Source: CAAFZY01 sp964410325
Lineage (GTDB): Bacteria > Pseudomonadota > Alphaproteobacteria > RF32 > CAG-239
Direction: 5' to 3'
DNA: 57,401 nt
NCBI GenBank assembly: GCA_964410325.1
Contig: CAYPFN010000012.1
Span: forward strand, 1 to 57,401
Shown: piece after piece, positions 42,208 to 50,687 of the stretch
How positions within the stretch are numbered: the first letter of the stretch is position 1
How the letters are laid out: each line of letters begins with the position of its first letter
Notes under the pieces: model-generated
What the model was told of the DNA's origin: nothing
What the model saw: the letters and a program-made list of their open reading frames with translations, nothing else
Database searches by the model: none
Program-made: the position numbers and the translations under genes

Positions 42208-43461
42208 TTAATAAACCGGAAAACGGTGGCAAAGTGCAATCATATCTTCAGCCGTCTTTTTGACAGCTTCTTCCGCGTTGCCAGTAGCTAACGCATCAAT
42301 AATGTTGCCGATGGCGTTGCCGATAATCATAAACTCACGTTCGCCAAAGCCGCGAGTTGTTCCTGCCGGCGTGCCAACCCTGATGCCAGAAGTTACTTTA
42401 GGAGGCATAGGATCAAAAGGGATGGCATTTTTGTTGCAGGTGATGTGCGCTTGTTCTAGTGCAGCTGCCACAACATCGCCAGTTAAATCCTTGGGACGTA
42501 AATCAACCAGCAAAAGGTGCGTGTCTGTGCCGCTGGAAACAAGATTCAGGCCTCGCTGCTTTAAAGTTTCACCCAATACTCTGGCATTATTGATGATATT
42601 ACGGGCGTAAAGTTTGAAAGAATCGCTTAAAGCTTCCTTAAAACAAACTGCTTTTCCGGCAATAACATGCATTAACGGGCCACCCTGGATGCCAGGAAAA
42701 ACTGCAGAATTGATCTTTTTGGCAATGTCGGCATTATTGGTAAGAATCATACCGCCGCGTGGGCCGCGTAATGTTTTATGCGTGGTGGTGGTGACAACAT
42801 CGGCCCATTCAAGCGGATTTGGATGGGCACCGCCAGCGACAAGTCCGGCAAAATGCGCCATATCAACCATTAAATAGGCTCCGACACGGTTGGCAATTTC
42901 ACGAAAGCGGGCAAAATTGATTTGTCGTGGATATGCCGAGCCACCGGCAATAATTAGCCTGGGTTTATAATCAAGGGCTAAACATTCAACCTCATCATAA
43001 TCAATTAGGCCAGTATCTTCCCGCACACCGTATTGTACGGCATTGAGCCATTTCCCCGAAAGCGAAACTTTGGCGCCGTGGGTTAAGTGTCCGCCGGCAT
43101 CAAGGCTCATACCTAAAATGGTATCCTGAGGGGTTAAAAGGGCAATGTAAACAGCTGTGTTGGCTTGTGAACCAGAATGCGGCTGAACGTTGACATATCC
43201 AGCATTAAACAATTCTTTGGCGCGGTCAATGGCCAGATTTTCAACAATGTCGACATTTTCACAGCCATGATAATAACGTCTGCCGGGGTAGCCTTCGGCA
43301 TATTTGTTGGTTAAAACGGAACCTTGAGCTGCCATAACGGCTTTGGAAACATAATTTTCAGAAGCAATCAATTCAATTTGTTCGAGCTGACGAACCTGTT
43401 CCTGCCGGATGGCATTGGCGATATCAATATCCTCGTTTTGCAAATCTTGGGCAAACTCCAT
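42208..43461 (-). CDS. glyA: Serine hydroxymethyltransferase
   Basis: GlyA interconverts serine and glycine with tetrahydrofolate, a main source of one-carbon units. It has 417 residues, as in E. coli. The PLP lysine is in VVTTTTHKTLRGPRGGMIL. Other fingerprints are LIASENYVS, YYHGCENVD, VDMAHFAGLVAGG and the C-terminal SGIRVGTPAGTTRGF. An AAGGAGA ribosome site overlaps the stop of rpiB, so the two are coupled in the order rpiB-glyA, a common alphaproteobacterial pairing. Confidence 0.97.
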   Translation of the reverse strand: MEFAQDLQNEDIDIANAIRQEQVRQLEQIELIASENYVSKAVMAAQGSVLTNKYAEGYPGRRYYHGCENVDIVENLAIDRAKELFNAGYVNVQPHSGSQANTAVYIALLTPQDTILGMSLDAGGHLTHGAKVSLSGKWLNAVQYGVREDTGLIDYDEVECLALDYKPRLIIAGGSAYPRQINFARFREIANRVGAYLMVDMAHFAGLVAGGAHPNPLEWADVVTTTTHKTLRGPRGGMILTNNADIAKKINSAVFPGIQGGPLMHVIAGKAVCFKEALSDSFKLYARNIINNARVLGETLKQRGLNLVSSGTDTHLLLVDLRPKDLTGDVVAAALEQAHITCNKNAIPFDPMPPKVTSGIRVGTPAGTTRGFGEREFMIIGNAIGNIIDALATGNAEEAVKKTAEDMIALCHRFPVY

Positions 43462-43466
43462 TGTTC

Positions 43467-43901
43467 TTATTCTCCTTTATCCAATTTTGCCAGACGCTGC
43501 TGATGACGGCCGCCTTCAAAAGTTGAGTTTAAGAAAATTTCGCAATATTCAATAACTTCCGGCACGCTCATGGTTCTGCCACCAAAGACGATAATGTTGG
43601 CGTTGTTGTGTTCTTTGGCTTTGGCAGCAACATCCTTGTTGTACAAAAGGGCTGCGCGAATTCCTTTATGGCGGTTGGCAGCAATTGAAATACCGATGCC
43701 AGTGCCACAGATTAAAATTCCTAAATCAGCTTGTCCAGATAAAATATAATCCGCCATTTTATCGGCATAATCGGGATAATCTACCGAGCAGGAATCGTGC
43801 GTGCCCAAGTCTTGCAAGGGCATGCCTTTTTTTGCAAAATATTCAGTTAAGGCCTGTTTCATTTCAAAGCCACCGTGGTCGGAGGCAACAGCTATTTTCA
43901 T
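43467..43901 (-). CDS. rpiB: Ribose 5-phosphate isomerase B
   Basis: RpiB interconverts ribulose-5-phosphate and ribose-5-phosphate in the pentose phosphate pathway. The 144-residue protein starts at ATG 43901 (MKIAVASDHGGFEMK), with GGAGA upstream; an in-frame TTG at 43913 is not needed. The phosphate and substrate motif SDHGGFEMK and the catalytic Cys in LICGTGIGISI are present, with NRHKGIRAALLY following. It directly precedes glyA with six bases between the stop and the next start. Confidence 0.96.
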   Translation of the reverse strand: MKIAVASDHGGFEMKQALTEYFAKKGMPLQDLGTHDSCSVDYPDYADKMADYILSGQADLGILICGTGIGISIAANRHKGIRAALLYNKDVAAKAKEHNNANIIVFGGRTMSVPEVIEYCEIFLNSTFEGGRHQQRLAKLDKGE

Positions 43902-44071
43902 TTTATTCTCCAACAGATGTTCTTGAAACTAGTAGACACCACTTTTGCCTTGAAAAAAAGAGTTTTTTTATATCTATGCAAAAAAAATACACTTTTTATT
44001 AAAAAAAGTGTTGACGGAAGAAAAAATATTTGTATATATGTAAATCACCGACTGAGTTTGGTATCAGTAAG

Positions 44072-44146
44072 GGCCGGTTGGCAGAATGGCTTATGCAGAG
44101 GACTGCAAATCCTTTTATATCGGTTCGATTCCGGTACCGGCCTCCA
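44072..44146 (+). tRNA. tRNA-Cys (GCA)
   Basis: The acceptor stem GGCCGGT/ACCGGCC closes a 75-base cloverleaf with an encoded CCA end. The anticodon loop CTGCAAA gives GCA. It is six bases upstream of tRNA-Asn. Confidence 0.95.
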
Positions 44147-44152
44147 TATTAT

Positions 44153-44227
44153 TCCGACTTAGCTCAGCGGTAGAGCAATCGGCTGTTAACCGATCGGTCA
44201 TCTGTTCGAATCAGATAGTCGGAGCCA
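44153..44227 (+). tRNA. tRNA-Asn (GUU)
   Basis: The acceptor stem TCCGACT/AGTCGGA closes a 75-base cloverleaf with discriminator G and an encoded CCA end. The stem ATCGG/CCGAT with loop CTGTTAA gives anticodon GUU. It is co-oriented with tRNA-Cys and followed by terminators. Confidence 0.96.
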
Positions 44228-44233
44228 AAGTGA

Positions 44234-44258
44234 CCCGCCTGTGCAAGGGCGGGTTTTT
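44234..44258 (+). terminator. Terminator of the tRNA-Cys/tRNA-Asn transcript
   Basis: CCCGCC and GGCGGG pair around an eight-base loop, followed by TTTTTG. Confidence 0.9.
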
Positions 44259-44274
44259 GTTTGCTTTTAAAGCA

Positions 44275-44306
44275 AAAACCCTGACTATGCAAAAAGTCAG
44301 GGTTTT
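44275..44306. terminator. Second, bidirectional hairpin terminator
   Basis: AAAACCCTGAC and GTCAGGGTTTT form a perfect 11-bp stem around a ten-base loop. T-rich flanks on both strands suit the tRNA pair and the leftward gene ending at 44317. Confidence 0.85.
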
Positions 44307-44316
44307 CGTGAATTTT

Positions 44317-44727
44317 TTAATCAAGCCATCGATTTTGCCGCCATCTTACGAAGCGGTAGATAAGACAGATAAGGCAGAGTAAGCATAAAGCACTTGCCGT
44401 AAAGAACATTGTGATGGAAATTTTCATATTTCCATAAAAACCGAAAATCCAAAACAGGATGAAGGCAATTTCAGCCATAAAAAGGCTTATCATTTCGATA
44501 TTTTTCATATAAAATAATTTTGATTCGATTTGAATATATTTTATTTTGTGACGAAAAACAAGTTTTTTTAAGGATGATAATTCTATGCTTTCGTAGCTTT
44601 CATGTTTACCGCCCGGAAAATTAACACACACCTTGGTTAATACTGTAATGGTGGATGGGCAAAATTTGTGGTCTGTCGTGTTTTCAATTATGGATAAGCC
44701 AGCCTTTTTTGTGCTTTTTTTCTTCAA
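44317..44727 (-). CDS. Hypothetical membrane protein
   Basis: This 136-residue protein has a basic, soluble first half (to about residue 75) and two C-terminal membrane helices (around MISLFMAEIAFILFWIFGFY and ISITMFFTASALCLLCLICL), ending in a positively charged tail FVRWRQNRW. No signal peptide or known domain is seen. It lies between the tRNA terminators and uvrB. The two-helix hairpin with a cytoplasmic N-terminal domain is all that can be said. Confidence 0.6.
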   Translation of the reverse strand: MKKKSTKKAGLSIIENTTDHKFCPSTITVLTKVCVNFPGGKHESYESIELSSLKKLVFRHKIKYIQIESKLFYMKNIEMISLFMAEIAFILFWIFGFYGNMKISITMFFTASALCLLCLICLIYRFVRWRQNRWLD

Positions 44728-44831
44728 TTAAGATATTTATTGACAGAGTGTAATCCGATGTGATGTCAAATTTTTAAATGCTGGTTTTTAGCAATTAGTA
44801 GGATAAGTCTGGGTATGGATTATCGGACATT

Positions 44832-46817
44832 TTATAGATTTTTAATAGCCAGAGCTTTCAGCGCTTTAAGTTTGTCACGGTAAATGGCCGCCTGTTCAAA
44901 TTCCAGATTAAGCGCGGCTTCTTTCATCAGCTTAGTATATTCTTTGATTTTCTTTTCCACATTCTTAATTTCTTCGATATCGGCCGTATCATCTTTGACA
45001 AAGTCGGTTTCGGTCATTTCTTTTAAGGTCGAAGAAATGCTTTTTTTAATAGTCTGTGGCGTAATGCCGTGTTCAATATTATATTTAATTTGTTTTTCGC
45101 GACGGCGATTGGTTTCATCCAGCGCTTCACGGATAGAGCTGGTTATTTTGTCGGCATACAAAATAACGCGTCCCTCGGCATTGCGCGCCGCACGCCCGAT
45201 GGTCTGGATTAGTGAGCGGGTGGAACGCAAAAAACCCTCTTTGTCGGCATCTAAAATGGTTACAAGCGAACATTCCGGAATATCCAAACCTTCGCGCAGA
45301 AGGTTAATACCAACCAGCACATCAAACACACCCAAGCGCAAATCGCGGATAATTTCAATGCGTTCCAACGTGTCAATATCTGAGTGCATGTAGCGGACTT
45401 TGATGCCGTTATCATTTAAATATTCGGTTAAATCTTCGGCCATTTTTTTGGTTAAGGTCGTTACCAGAACGCGTTCGTCTTTTGTGGCGGTTTTGCGGCA
45501 TTCATTCATTAAATCATCAATCTGGTTTTCAACCGGCCGTACAACACATAGGGGATCGGTCAAACCGGTCGGACGAATGACCTGTTCGGCAAAAGTTCCG
45601 TGGCTTTGCTGTAATTCCCATTCGCCGGGTGTGGCTGAGACAAAAATCGTCTGTGGGCGCATGGCATCCCATTCTTCAAATTTCAAGGGGCGGTTATCAA
45701 TACAAGACGGTAACCTGAAACCATAATCGGCTAGCGTGCTTTTACGGTTAAAGTCGCCGCGAAACATTGCTCCGATTTGTGGCACGGAAATATGGCTCTC
45801 GTCAACAAACAACAAGGCGTTTTTCGGGAAATATTCAAATAAAGTCGGCGGTGGCTCGCCTGGATTACGTCCGGTTAAATAACGTGAGTAATTTTCAATG
45901 CCCTTGCAGTGGCCAGTTGTTTCCAACATCTCTAAATCAAAGCGCGTACGCTGTTCCAGGCGTTGGGCTTCCAAGAGTTTGTTTTGACTTTTAAGCTCTT
46001 TAAGGCGGATTTCCAAATCCTGCTTAATGTGGATAATAGCCTGTGACAATGCCGGACGTGGTGTCACATAGTGATTGGCCGGATATACCGTGATTTCAGT
46101 TAGATCGGCAGTTTTTTTGCCGGTCAGCGAATCGATTTCGACAATGCTTTCAATTTCATCGCCAAAAAATGAAATGCGCCAGGCACGGTCTTCATAGTGG
46201 GCGGGGAAAATGTCAAGCGTATCGCCGTTGACACGGAAAGTGCTGCGTACAAAACTCATTTGATTACGTTCATACTGGAGTTCGGCCAAATTACGGTATA
46301 TGTCAGCTGGGTCTATAATATCGCCGACTTTCAGGCCAAAGGCCATGGAGGAATAAGATTCCATGCTACCTAAACCGTAAATGCAGGAAACGGAAGCCAC
46401 GATAATAACGTCATTTTCTTCTAAAACGTTGCGGGTGGCGCCATGGCGCATCCGGTCAATTTGCTCGTTAATGGCCGAATCTTTTTCAATATAGGTATCG
46501 GTTTTGGGAATATATGCTTCTGGCTGATAATAATCATAATATGAAACAAAATATTCAACACGGTTGTGCGGAAAAAATTCCTTCATTTCTGAATAAAGCT
46601 GGGCAGCCAAAATTTTATTGGGTGCCATAATCAGAGCTGGTCGTTTTGCCTGTTCAATGATTTTGGCCATGGTAAAGGTTTTCCCTGAACCAGTTACGCC
46701 TAAAAGCACCTGGTTGCGTTCGCCCCGTTCTAAGCCTTCGCATAATTCTTTAATGGCCTGTGGCTGGTCGCCCGAGGCTTCAAACGGACTTTCGATTTTG
46801 AATTCTTTATCAATCAT
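44832..46817 (-). CDS. uvrB: Excinuclease ABC subunit B
   Basis: UvrB is the damage-verifying helicase-like subunit of nucleotide excision repair. The 661-residue length is typical. Visible in order are Walker A GVTGSGKT, the beta-hairpin YYDYYQPEAYIPKTD, the DESH box (FVDESHISVPQ), helicase motifs V-VI (GLDIPE, QTIGRAAR), and the C-terminal UVR domain (ALNLEFEQAAIYRDKLKAL) that binds UvrC. It is a single-gene unit here, with no uvrA or uvrC in the window. Confidence 0.97.
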   Translation of the reverse strand: MIDKEFKIESPFEASGDQPQAIKELCEGLERGERNQVLLGVTGSGKTFTMAKIIEQAKRPALIMAPNKILAAQLYSEMKEFFPHNRVEYFVSYYDYYQPEAYIPKTDTYIEKDSAINEQIDRMRHGATRNVLEENDVIIVASVSCIYGLGSMESYSSMAFGLKVGDIIDPADIYRNLAELQYERNQMSFVRSTFRVNGDTLDIFPAHYEDRAWRISFFGDEIESIVEIDSLTGKKTADLTEITVYPANHYVTPRPALSQAIIHIKQDLEIRLKELKSQNKLLEAQRLEQRTRFDLEMLETTGHCKGIENYSRYLTGRNPGEPPPTLFEYFPKNALLFVDESHISVPQIGAMFRGDFNRKSTLADYGFRLPSCIDNRPLKFEEWDAMRPQTIFVSATPGEWELQQSHGTFAEQVIRPTGLTDPLCVVRPVENQIDDLMNECRKTATKDERVLVTTLTKKMAEDLTEYLNDNGIKVRYMHSDIDTLERIEIIRDLRLGVFDVLVGINLLREGLDIPECSLVTILDADKEGFLRSTRSLIQTIGRAARNAEGRVILYADKITSSIREALDETNRRREKQIKYNIEHGITPQTIKKSISSTLKEMTETDFVKDDTADIEEIKNVEKKIKEYTKLMKEAALNLEFEQAAIYRDKLKALKALAIKNL

Positions 46818-46889
46818 CTTCCAATACCTTGGAAGGTATCATATATATTTTTAAGCAAAAGGAAATAGCAAATATGTTATTATCTGTTT

Positions 46890-48635
46890 TTATTCCAAAA
46901 TCCGCTCAAAAACTTTGCTTAGGGATGTCGTGTTTTCAGGTTGCAGCTTTTGACGTAAATCGGCCATGTATTTTGATTCGGGAAAACGCATGTTCAAAGC
47001 GACGTCTTGTATTTTAGTGTTAGGTTTTAAGTTCTGTTCAAACGCTTTCCATAAGTTCTCCGGCAGTGAGTCTTTTATGCCGTTTAAGGCGGTCCAATCA
47101 ATTCGCCCAGCAAAAATTGTGCCTTCCGAGAGGTGTCTGACTTTATAAGCTCCTTTGGCTTCCATGCTTTGATGCTTATCTTTGTTGACAACCAGGCAGT
47201 TGTTTCCGAGTTGATTGACAAGTTCACAGGATTTTTCCAGCTTCTCATCGTGTTCCAGCGAGCCGAAAAAACGGGTGATAACGTCATCGGCAGCCCCTAC
47301 AGGCAAATGATGGTGGACAGAAGCAATCTGTTCTTCGGCTGTCTTCTTTAGGATTTGTTTGCGAATTTCCCATTCTTTGCTATTGTTGGCGGGGGCCTCC
47401 TTACTGGTCGGTTCAGTCATCCCTAAAGCGAGGACATTGTTCTCCCCATTACAAAGATTGTGGATATAATTATAATCAAGGATTCTTTCGACGTACTCTC
47501 CGTAATTAAAGCGGTCTTTGTTTTCTATGTCATGTTTGCTTTTTTCTATGTCATATTTGCGTTTTTCAGATAAAAGCGAGGCAACTAGTTGACAATATAA
47601 CTCGCAGCTTTTTTGATTGTAAGTCTGAAGGCGTTCCTGATATAACATTTTTTTATCTTTTCCGCTGCTTTTGATGTTAAGCGCTTTATCAATAATTTGT
47701 TGATAATCTTCTTCGCCGTAATATTCTTTTATCCGCTTTTCAAATTCGCTGTAATTTGAAGACAAATGAGGATGTTTTATGAGGTTTTTACCGTTTTCAG
47801 CCAACAGTCCGTTTATAGTCAAAGTTTTTCTTTTCGAGCCTCCTTCTTCTTTTTCGAAATCTTTGCGTATTTCTTCTCGAAACGGTTTGGTTTTTTCAGG
47901 GGTTGTGTAATTTAAGACGATTTGTATGCCGTTAATGTTGGCTTCGATATCAGGAAGAAATTCTTCAATAATTGGATTTTTTAAATCCATGTCCTTATAT
48001 GTTTGTCTATCAAGATAAATTTTTTCTTTTAAAATCTTTTGTTTGTCGAAGATGTTTTTAGCAAGCAAATCAGCCCAGCGAACGGGGTTTTCTTTGTTAG
48101 AGCTTTTTTTTCGTTTGGAATTTTTTCCCGCCAGTTCATTGAATTTATCGTTCTCTTCTGGAGTTAATTCATCCTTTAATTTGCGTTCGCAGATGCTTTG
48201 CGCCAGCTTTCCTGCAACGGCACCTTTAATACCGATATCTTTTAGAACGGAGGCAATATTTTCACGATGCCGGTTAATGTCAGTGGGGATATCGTCGGTT
48301 GCATAATAGTCGAATATTTTTTCGGCAAGTTGGCCCCGCATGGTTTCAATGCGTTTTTTCAGCTCTTCGCGGGAAGTAATGGTGTCTAAATTATATTTTT
48401 CAACGAGTTCAAAAGTTTTCTCATCGTTGAAGCAGTCTTCATTAAGCTTTTCGATTTTGAGATATAATTCGTCAATATCAGCTTCTGAAACGTGTAAAAA
48501 GCGCCCATAATCCAATAGCGCCGATTCGATCAGGAGTCTCTTAGATATGTCTCTAACCAGAGGTTGGTTATTGAATATCTGGTTATGCGCTTCATTTGTG
48601 TGTCTCTTAGATATGTTTCTAATTTTTTTTGTCAT
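46890..48635 (-). CDS. Unknown 581-residue protein with a possible HNH-like C-terminus
   Basis: I start this at ATG 48635 (MTKKIRNISKRHTNEAHNQI) because GGAGG lies six bases upstream; an in-frame TTG at 48647 includes that ribosome site. The first 430 residues are helical and charged, with no known domain; the short motif (V/I)R(D/N)ISKR occurs twice near the N-terminus. Near the C-terminus, HHHLPVG (441-447), GNNCLVV (477-483) and DKHQ (486-489) give an H-N-H order that loosely resembles HNH nucleases. That is a weak match: the spacing is longer than usual and no metal site is proven. It is divergent from the gene at 48771. Confidence 0.7.
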   Translation of the reverse strand: MTKKIRNISKRHTNEAHNQIFNNQPLVRDISKRLLIESALLDYGRFLHVSEADIDELYLKIEKLNEDCFNDEKTFELVEKYNLDTITSREELKKRIETMRGQLAEKIFDYYATDDIPTDINRHRENIASVLKDIGIKGAVAGKLAQSICERKLKDELTPEENDKFNELAGKNSKRKKSSNKENPVRWADLLAKNIFDKQKILKEKIYLDRQTYKDMDLKNPIIEEFLPDIEANINGIQIVLNYTTPEKTKPFREEIRKDFEKEEGGSKRKTLTINGLLAENGKNLIKHPHLSSNYSEFEKRIKEYYGEEDYQQIIDKALNIKSSGKDKKMLYQERLQTYNQKSCELYCQLVASLLSEKRKYDIEKSKHDIENKDRFNYGEYVERILDYNYIHNLCNGENNVLALGMTEPTSKEAPANNSKEWEIRKQILKKTAEEQIASVHHHLPVGAADDVITRFFGSLEHDEKLEKSCELVNQLGNNCLVVNKDKHQSMEAKGAYKVRHLSEGTIFAGRIDWTALNGIKDSLPENLWKAFEQNLKPNTKIQDVALNMRFPESKYMADLRQKLQPENTTSLSKVFERILE

Positions 48636-48701
48636 TTTTTCCTCCAATTTCTTTTATAATATGATAATCGTTTTAGTTTGTCAATTGTTTATACAAAATG
48701 C

Positions 48702-48729
48702 TTGACATTATAATTTTTTAGCGTATTAT
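48702..48729 (+). promoter_or_regulatory. Predicted promoter of the gene at 48771
   Basis: TTGACA (48702-48707) and TATTAT (48724-48729) are 16 bp apart, with AGCG before the -10. It is about 40 bases before an ATG that lacks a Shine-Dalgarno. Confidence 0.6.
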
Positions 48730-48770
48730 TCTCGATTACATGAAATTTATTATTAAGAAATTAAAAAAGT

Positions 48771-49133
48771 ATGGAATCGAATTTAAAATTTTTGCAGGAG
48801 TATTTTAGAATTCCGGCAAATAAGAAAATCGGATGGGGAATTATCGAAACCCAAGAAAAGGATAAAGACCCGGTTTATGCGCTGGGTATTTATATTCAAA
48901 ACTCGAATGTTTATATAGATGTTGGGAAACGCCGTTTTTTCTCGGAGGTTTCCAATGCTATGATAAAGAAAAAAATTCATCCAGCCAGGCAAATTAAGTC
49001 TGGGTTTGGATGTTGCTATAAGGCAAAGGATAATCCAAATATAAAAATCTTCAGATCCAAGTCATATTTAGCCGATGTGTATTACACGGCAATATATTCC
49101 AAAGATTTGGAAGAAGACATAATTATGTATTAG
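48771..49133 (+). CDS. Hypothetical protein (120 residues), no Shine-Dalgarno
   Basis: The ATG at 48771 is preceded by an AT-rich leader (AAGAAATTAAAAAAGT) without a Shine-Dalgarno. The protein starts MESNLKFLQEYFRIPANKKI, with a predicted mixed alpha/beta middle (VYALGIYIQNSNVYIDVGKR) and a Cys pair (FGCCYKAK). No known domain. It is divergent from the 581-residue orphan, with about 135 bp between starts, and has its own terminator. Expression is plausible from the good upstream promoter. Confidence 0.65.
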   Translation: MESNLKFLQEYFRIPANKKIGWGIIETQEKDKDPVYALGIYIQNSNVYIDVGKRRFFSEVSNAMIKKKIHPARQIKSGFGCCYKAKDNPNIKIFRSKSYLADVYYTAIYSKDLEEDIIMY

Positions 49134-49165
49134 TTAATATTAATAACACGCTACTAATTAACCAA

Positions 49166-49202
49166 GACTCTCGTTTTTTATTAACGGGAGTCACTTTTTT
49201 TT
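49166..49202 (+). terminator. Terminator of the gene at 48771
   Basis: GACTCTCGTT and AACGGGAGTC form a stem with one mismatch around a TTTTTATT loop, followed by ACTTTTTTTT. Confidence 0.88.
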
Positions 49203-49269
49203 AAAATGTACTTGTCTGTTTGTTTAAAACTGTGATATGTTTTGAATGTAACCATATAATTTATATATT

Positions 49270-49626
49270 ATGATTGAGGATATTTTATTTAGATTCATGC
49301 AAGCGGAAGATGATCTTTATAAGGCCGTGAAGCTTGGCGAAGAAATTATTTACGGACAGATAGAAATTGAGCTGATTGATTTGATGGAAATGTATTATTT
49401 GTTGCGTAAATGGAAAGTAAGAATAGGTGATGGCGTTTTAAACAGTTTGGAGGCGTTGCTCACCCAATATGAAACGGTATTGGAAAATATTGATTCAGAA
49501 CTTTTGGCAGATTATTTTGCTGCTAGAAAAATTGAAGATATCAAGGATGCCGTTATTGAAGCTGCCGCAAAGCTTGGCTTGCCTGAATTATGTTTGGTCA
49601 TGCCAAATAATATGCCGGAAGCTTGA
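49270..49626 (+). CDS. Hypothetical acidic helical protein (118 residues), no Shine-Dalgarno
   Basis: ATG 49270 follows ATATAATTTATATATT, with no Shine-Dalgarno. The protein is strongly acidic and helical: MIEDILFRFMQAEDDLYKAV, then IEIELIDLMEMYYLLRKWKV and a C-terminal IKDAVIEAAAKLGLPELCLV. It has no signal peptide or known domain. It is followed by a good terminator and a tRNA gene. The leader resembles those of the genes at 34633 and 48771. Confidence 0.65.
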   Translation: MIEDILFRFMQAEDDLYKAVKLGEEIIYGQIEIELIDLMEMYYLLRKWKVRIGDGVLNSLEALLTQYETVLENIDSELLADYFAARKIEDIKDAVIEAAAKLGLPELCLVMPNNMPEA

Positions 49627-49627
49627 T

Positions 49628-49661
49628 AAAAACACTCTTATTTGACAGAGTGTTTTTTTTT
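49628..49661 (+). terminator. Terminator of the gene at 49270
   Basis: AAAACACTCT and AGAGTGTTTT pair around TATTTGAC, with a long T-run after them. Confidence 0.93.
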
Positions 49662-49821
49662 GTTTTATTTTTTGATTAAATGGATAGCTTTTAGGTTTTT
49701 TAACATCGAAAATTGCTTTTTTGCAATTAATGAATTTAAATCTTGACTATCTGGAATGTTTCATTTATGTATTGTTTTCAGGAATGGATGGTGGCATTAA
49801 AGCTATCGGAAAGTGTTTTTT

Positions 49822-49898
49822 GGGCGCTTAGCTCAGTTGGTTAGAGCCGGCCGCTCATAACGGTCTGGTCGTTGGTTCGAGTCCATCAGCGCCCACCA
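49822..49898 (+). tRNA. tRNA with CAU anticodon (Ile2 or elongator Met)
   Basis: The acceptor stem GGGCGCT/AGCGCCC closes a 77-base cloverleaf with an encoded CCA end. The anticodon stem GGCCG/CGGTC with loop CTCATAA gives CAU. The first pair is G-C, so this is not initiator tRNA. The region after the anticodon (TGGTCGTTGG) is closer to tRNA-Ile2, whose C34 is made lysidine by TilS, than to elongator tRNA-Met. One T-stem pair (T-T) is a mismatch. Identity is therefore open between Ile2 and Met. Confidence 0.9.
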
Positions 49899-49899
49899 T

Positions 49900-49931
49900 A
49901 AAAAACTCTCCCTTTAGTGGAGAGTTTTTTT
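49900..49931 (+). terminator. Terminator of the CAU tRNA
   Basis: AAAAACTCTCC and GGAGAGTTTTT pair around CTTTAGT, with further Ts. Confidence 0.93.
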
Positions 49932-50413
49932 ATGGTAATTTTTGACCGATTGAACTAACGAGTATTGGTTCAACTGCCAGGGATAGGCGAGTCGAGAAAG
50001 GTGTTAGATAATGACTTCTAAAAAATACTAGAGTTTTTAATTTGGTCAAAAATACCACAATCACAAAATGTCAAAAAATCTTCTTTGCTTTAAGGAAAAC
50101 ATAACTCAAAAATCATATTTTAACGTGAAATTTGCTAAATCCTCACGTTCTCCATGGCATTAGCGAGCATTTATTCGTTAGTATATGAAATAAGGTTGGG
50201 TTGTGCTAAGGTGTTTGTGGTTTGTTAATATTTGAATCAGGCAAACATTTATCCCAGTATTTACAAGTCTTGGAACAAACAAATGTCTTCTCTGGCATTG
50301 TTAGCCGAGTTCAAGTTTTTTATTGACCTTGCCAATTAGCTCGTCAATATTATCAAAACAAATAATAAATAATATTATACTTTGGTATCAGTATTTCTCC
50401 ACATACATTATGG
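49932..50413. other. Intergenic stretch of about 480 bases
   Basis: No supported gene. A 30-codon minus-strand frame (50298-50206) encodes a peptide with three Cys (FVCSKTCKYWDKC) but has no ribosome site. Another short minus-strand frame upstream of it reads FDNIDELIGKVNKKLELG and stops. Both could be pieces of a decayed gene. The rest is AT-rich and unstructured by eye. Confidence 0.35.
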
Positions 50414-50629
50414 TTAAAACGGCTTGGCTTGGGTCAGTGTCATCAGGGGAAAAGTTAATTCATGATAGTAATAAATCTTCCCAAAAATCTTTCTGCCTTT
50501 AAAATCAAAAGCAAAGCCACGCTCATTATATAGGGCATTACCTCGTTTAAATGTCTTATGATTGCGAACAAGACTAATAATCTTTTCAATATCCTTCATG
50601 GCATTCAGATGAATACCTTGGTTCAACAT
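50414..50629 (-). CDS. Hypothetical small protein (71 residues)
   Basis: This 71-residue frame starts MLNQGIHLNAMKDIEKIISL and continues NERGFAFDFKGRKIFGKIYY. It has no recognised domain. The Gly/Lys/Tyr-rich central stretch looks like a small beta-sheet. It lies 58 bases after the stop of the giant glycan gene and could be the last gene of that transcript, or a short remnant. The start choice is uncertain (MKDIEKII is also in frame). Confidence 0.45.
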   Translation of the reverse strand: MLNQGIHLNAMKDIEKIISLVRNHKTFKRGNALYNERGFAFDFKGRKIFGKIYYYHELTFPLMTLTQAKPF

Positions 50630-50687
50630 CAGTGTGCATGGGGTACATTACTTACAAAATGTAATCTTTTTCACCATTTTTAAAGTC

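Noticed and set aside
44086..44382. Plus-strand frame of 98 codons
   Set aside because: It runs through tRNA-Cys, tRNA-Asn and two terminators.
50206..50298. 30-codon Cys-containing frame (MPEKTFVCSKTCKYWDKC)
   Set aside because: No ribosome site, very short, and surrounded by non-coding DNA. Noted only as a possible gene fragment.
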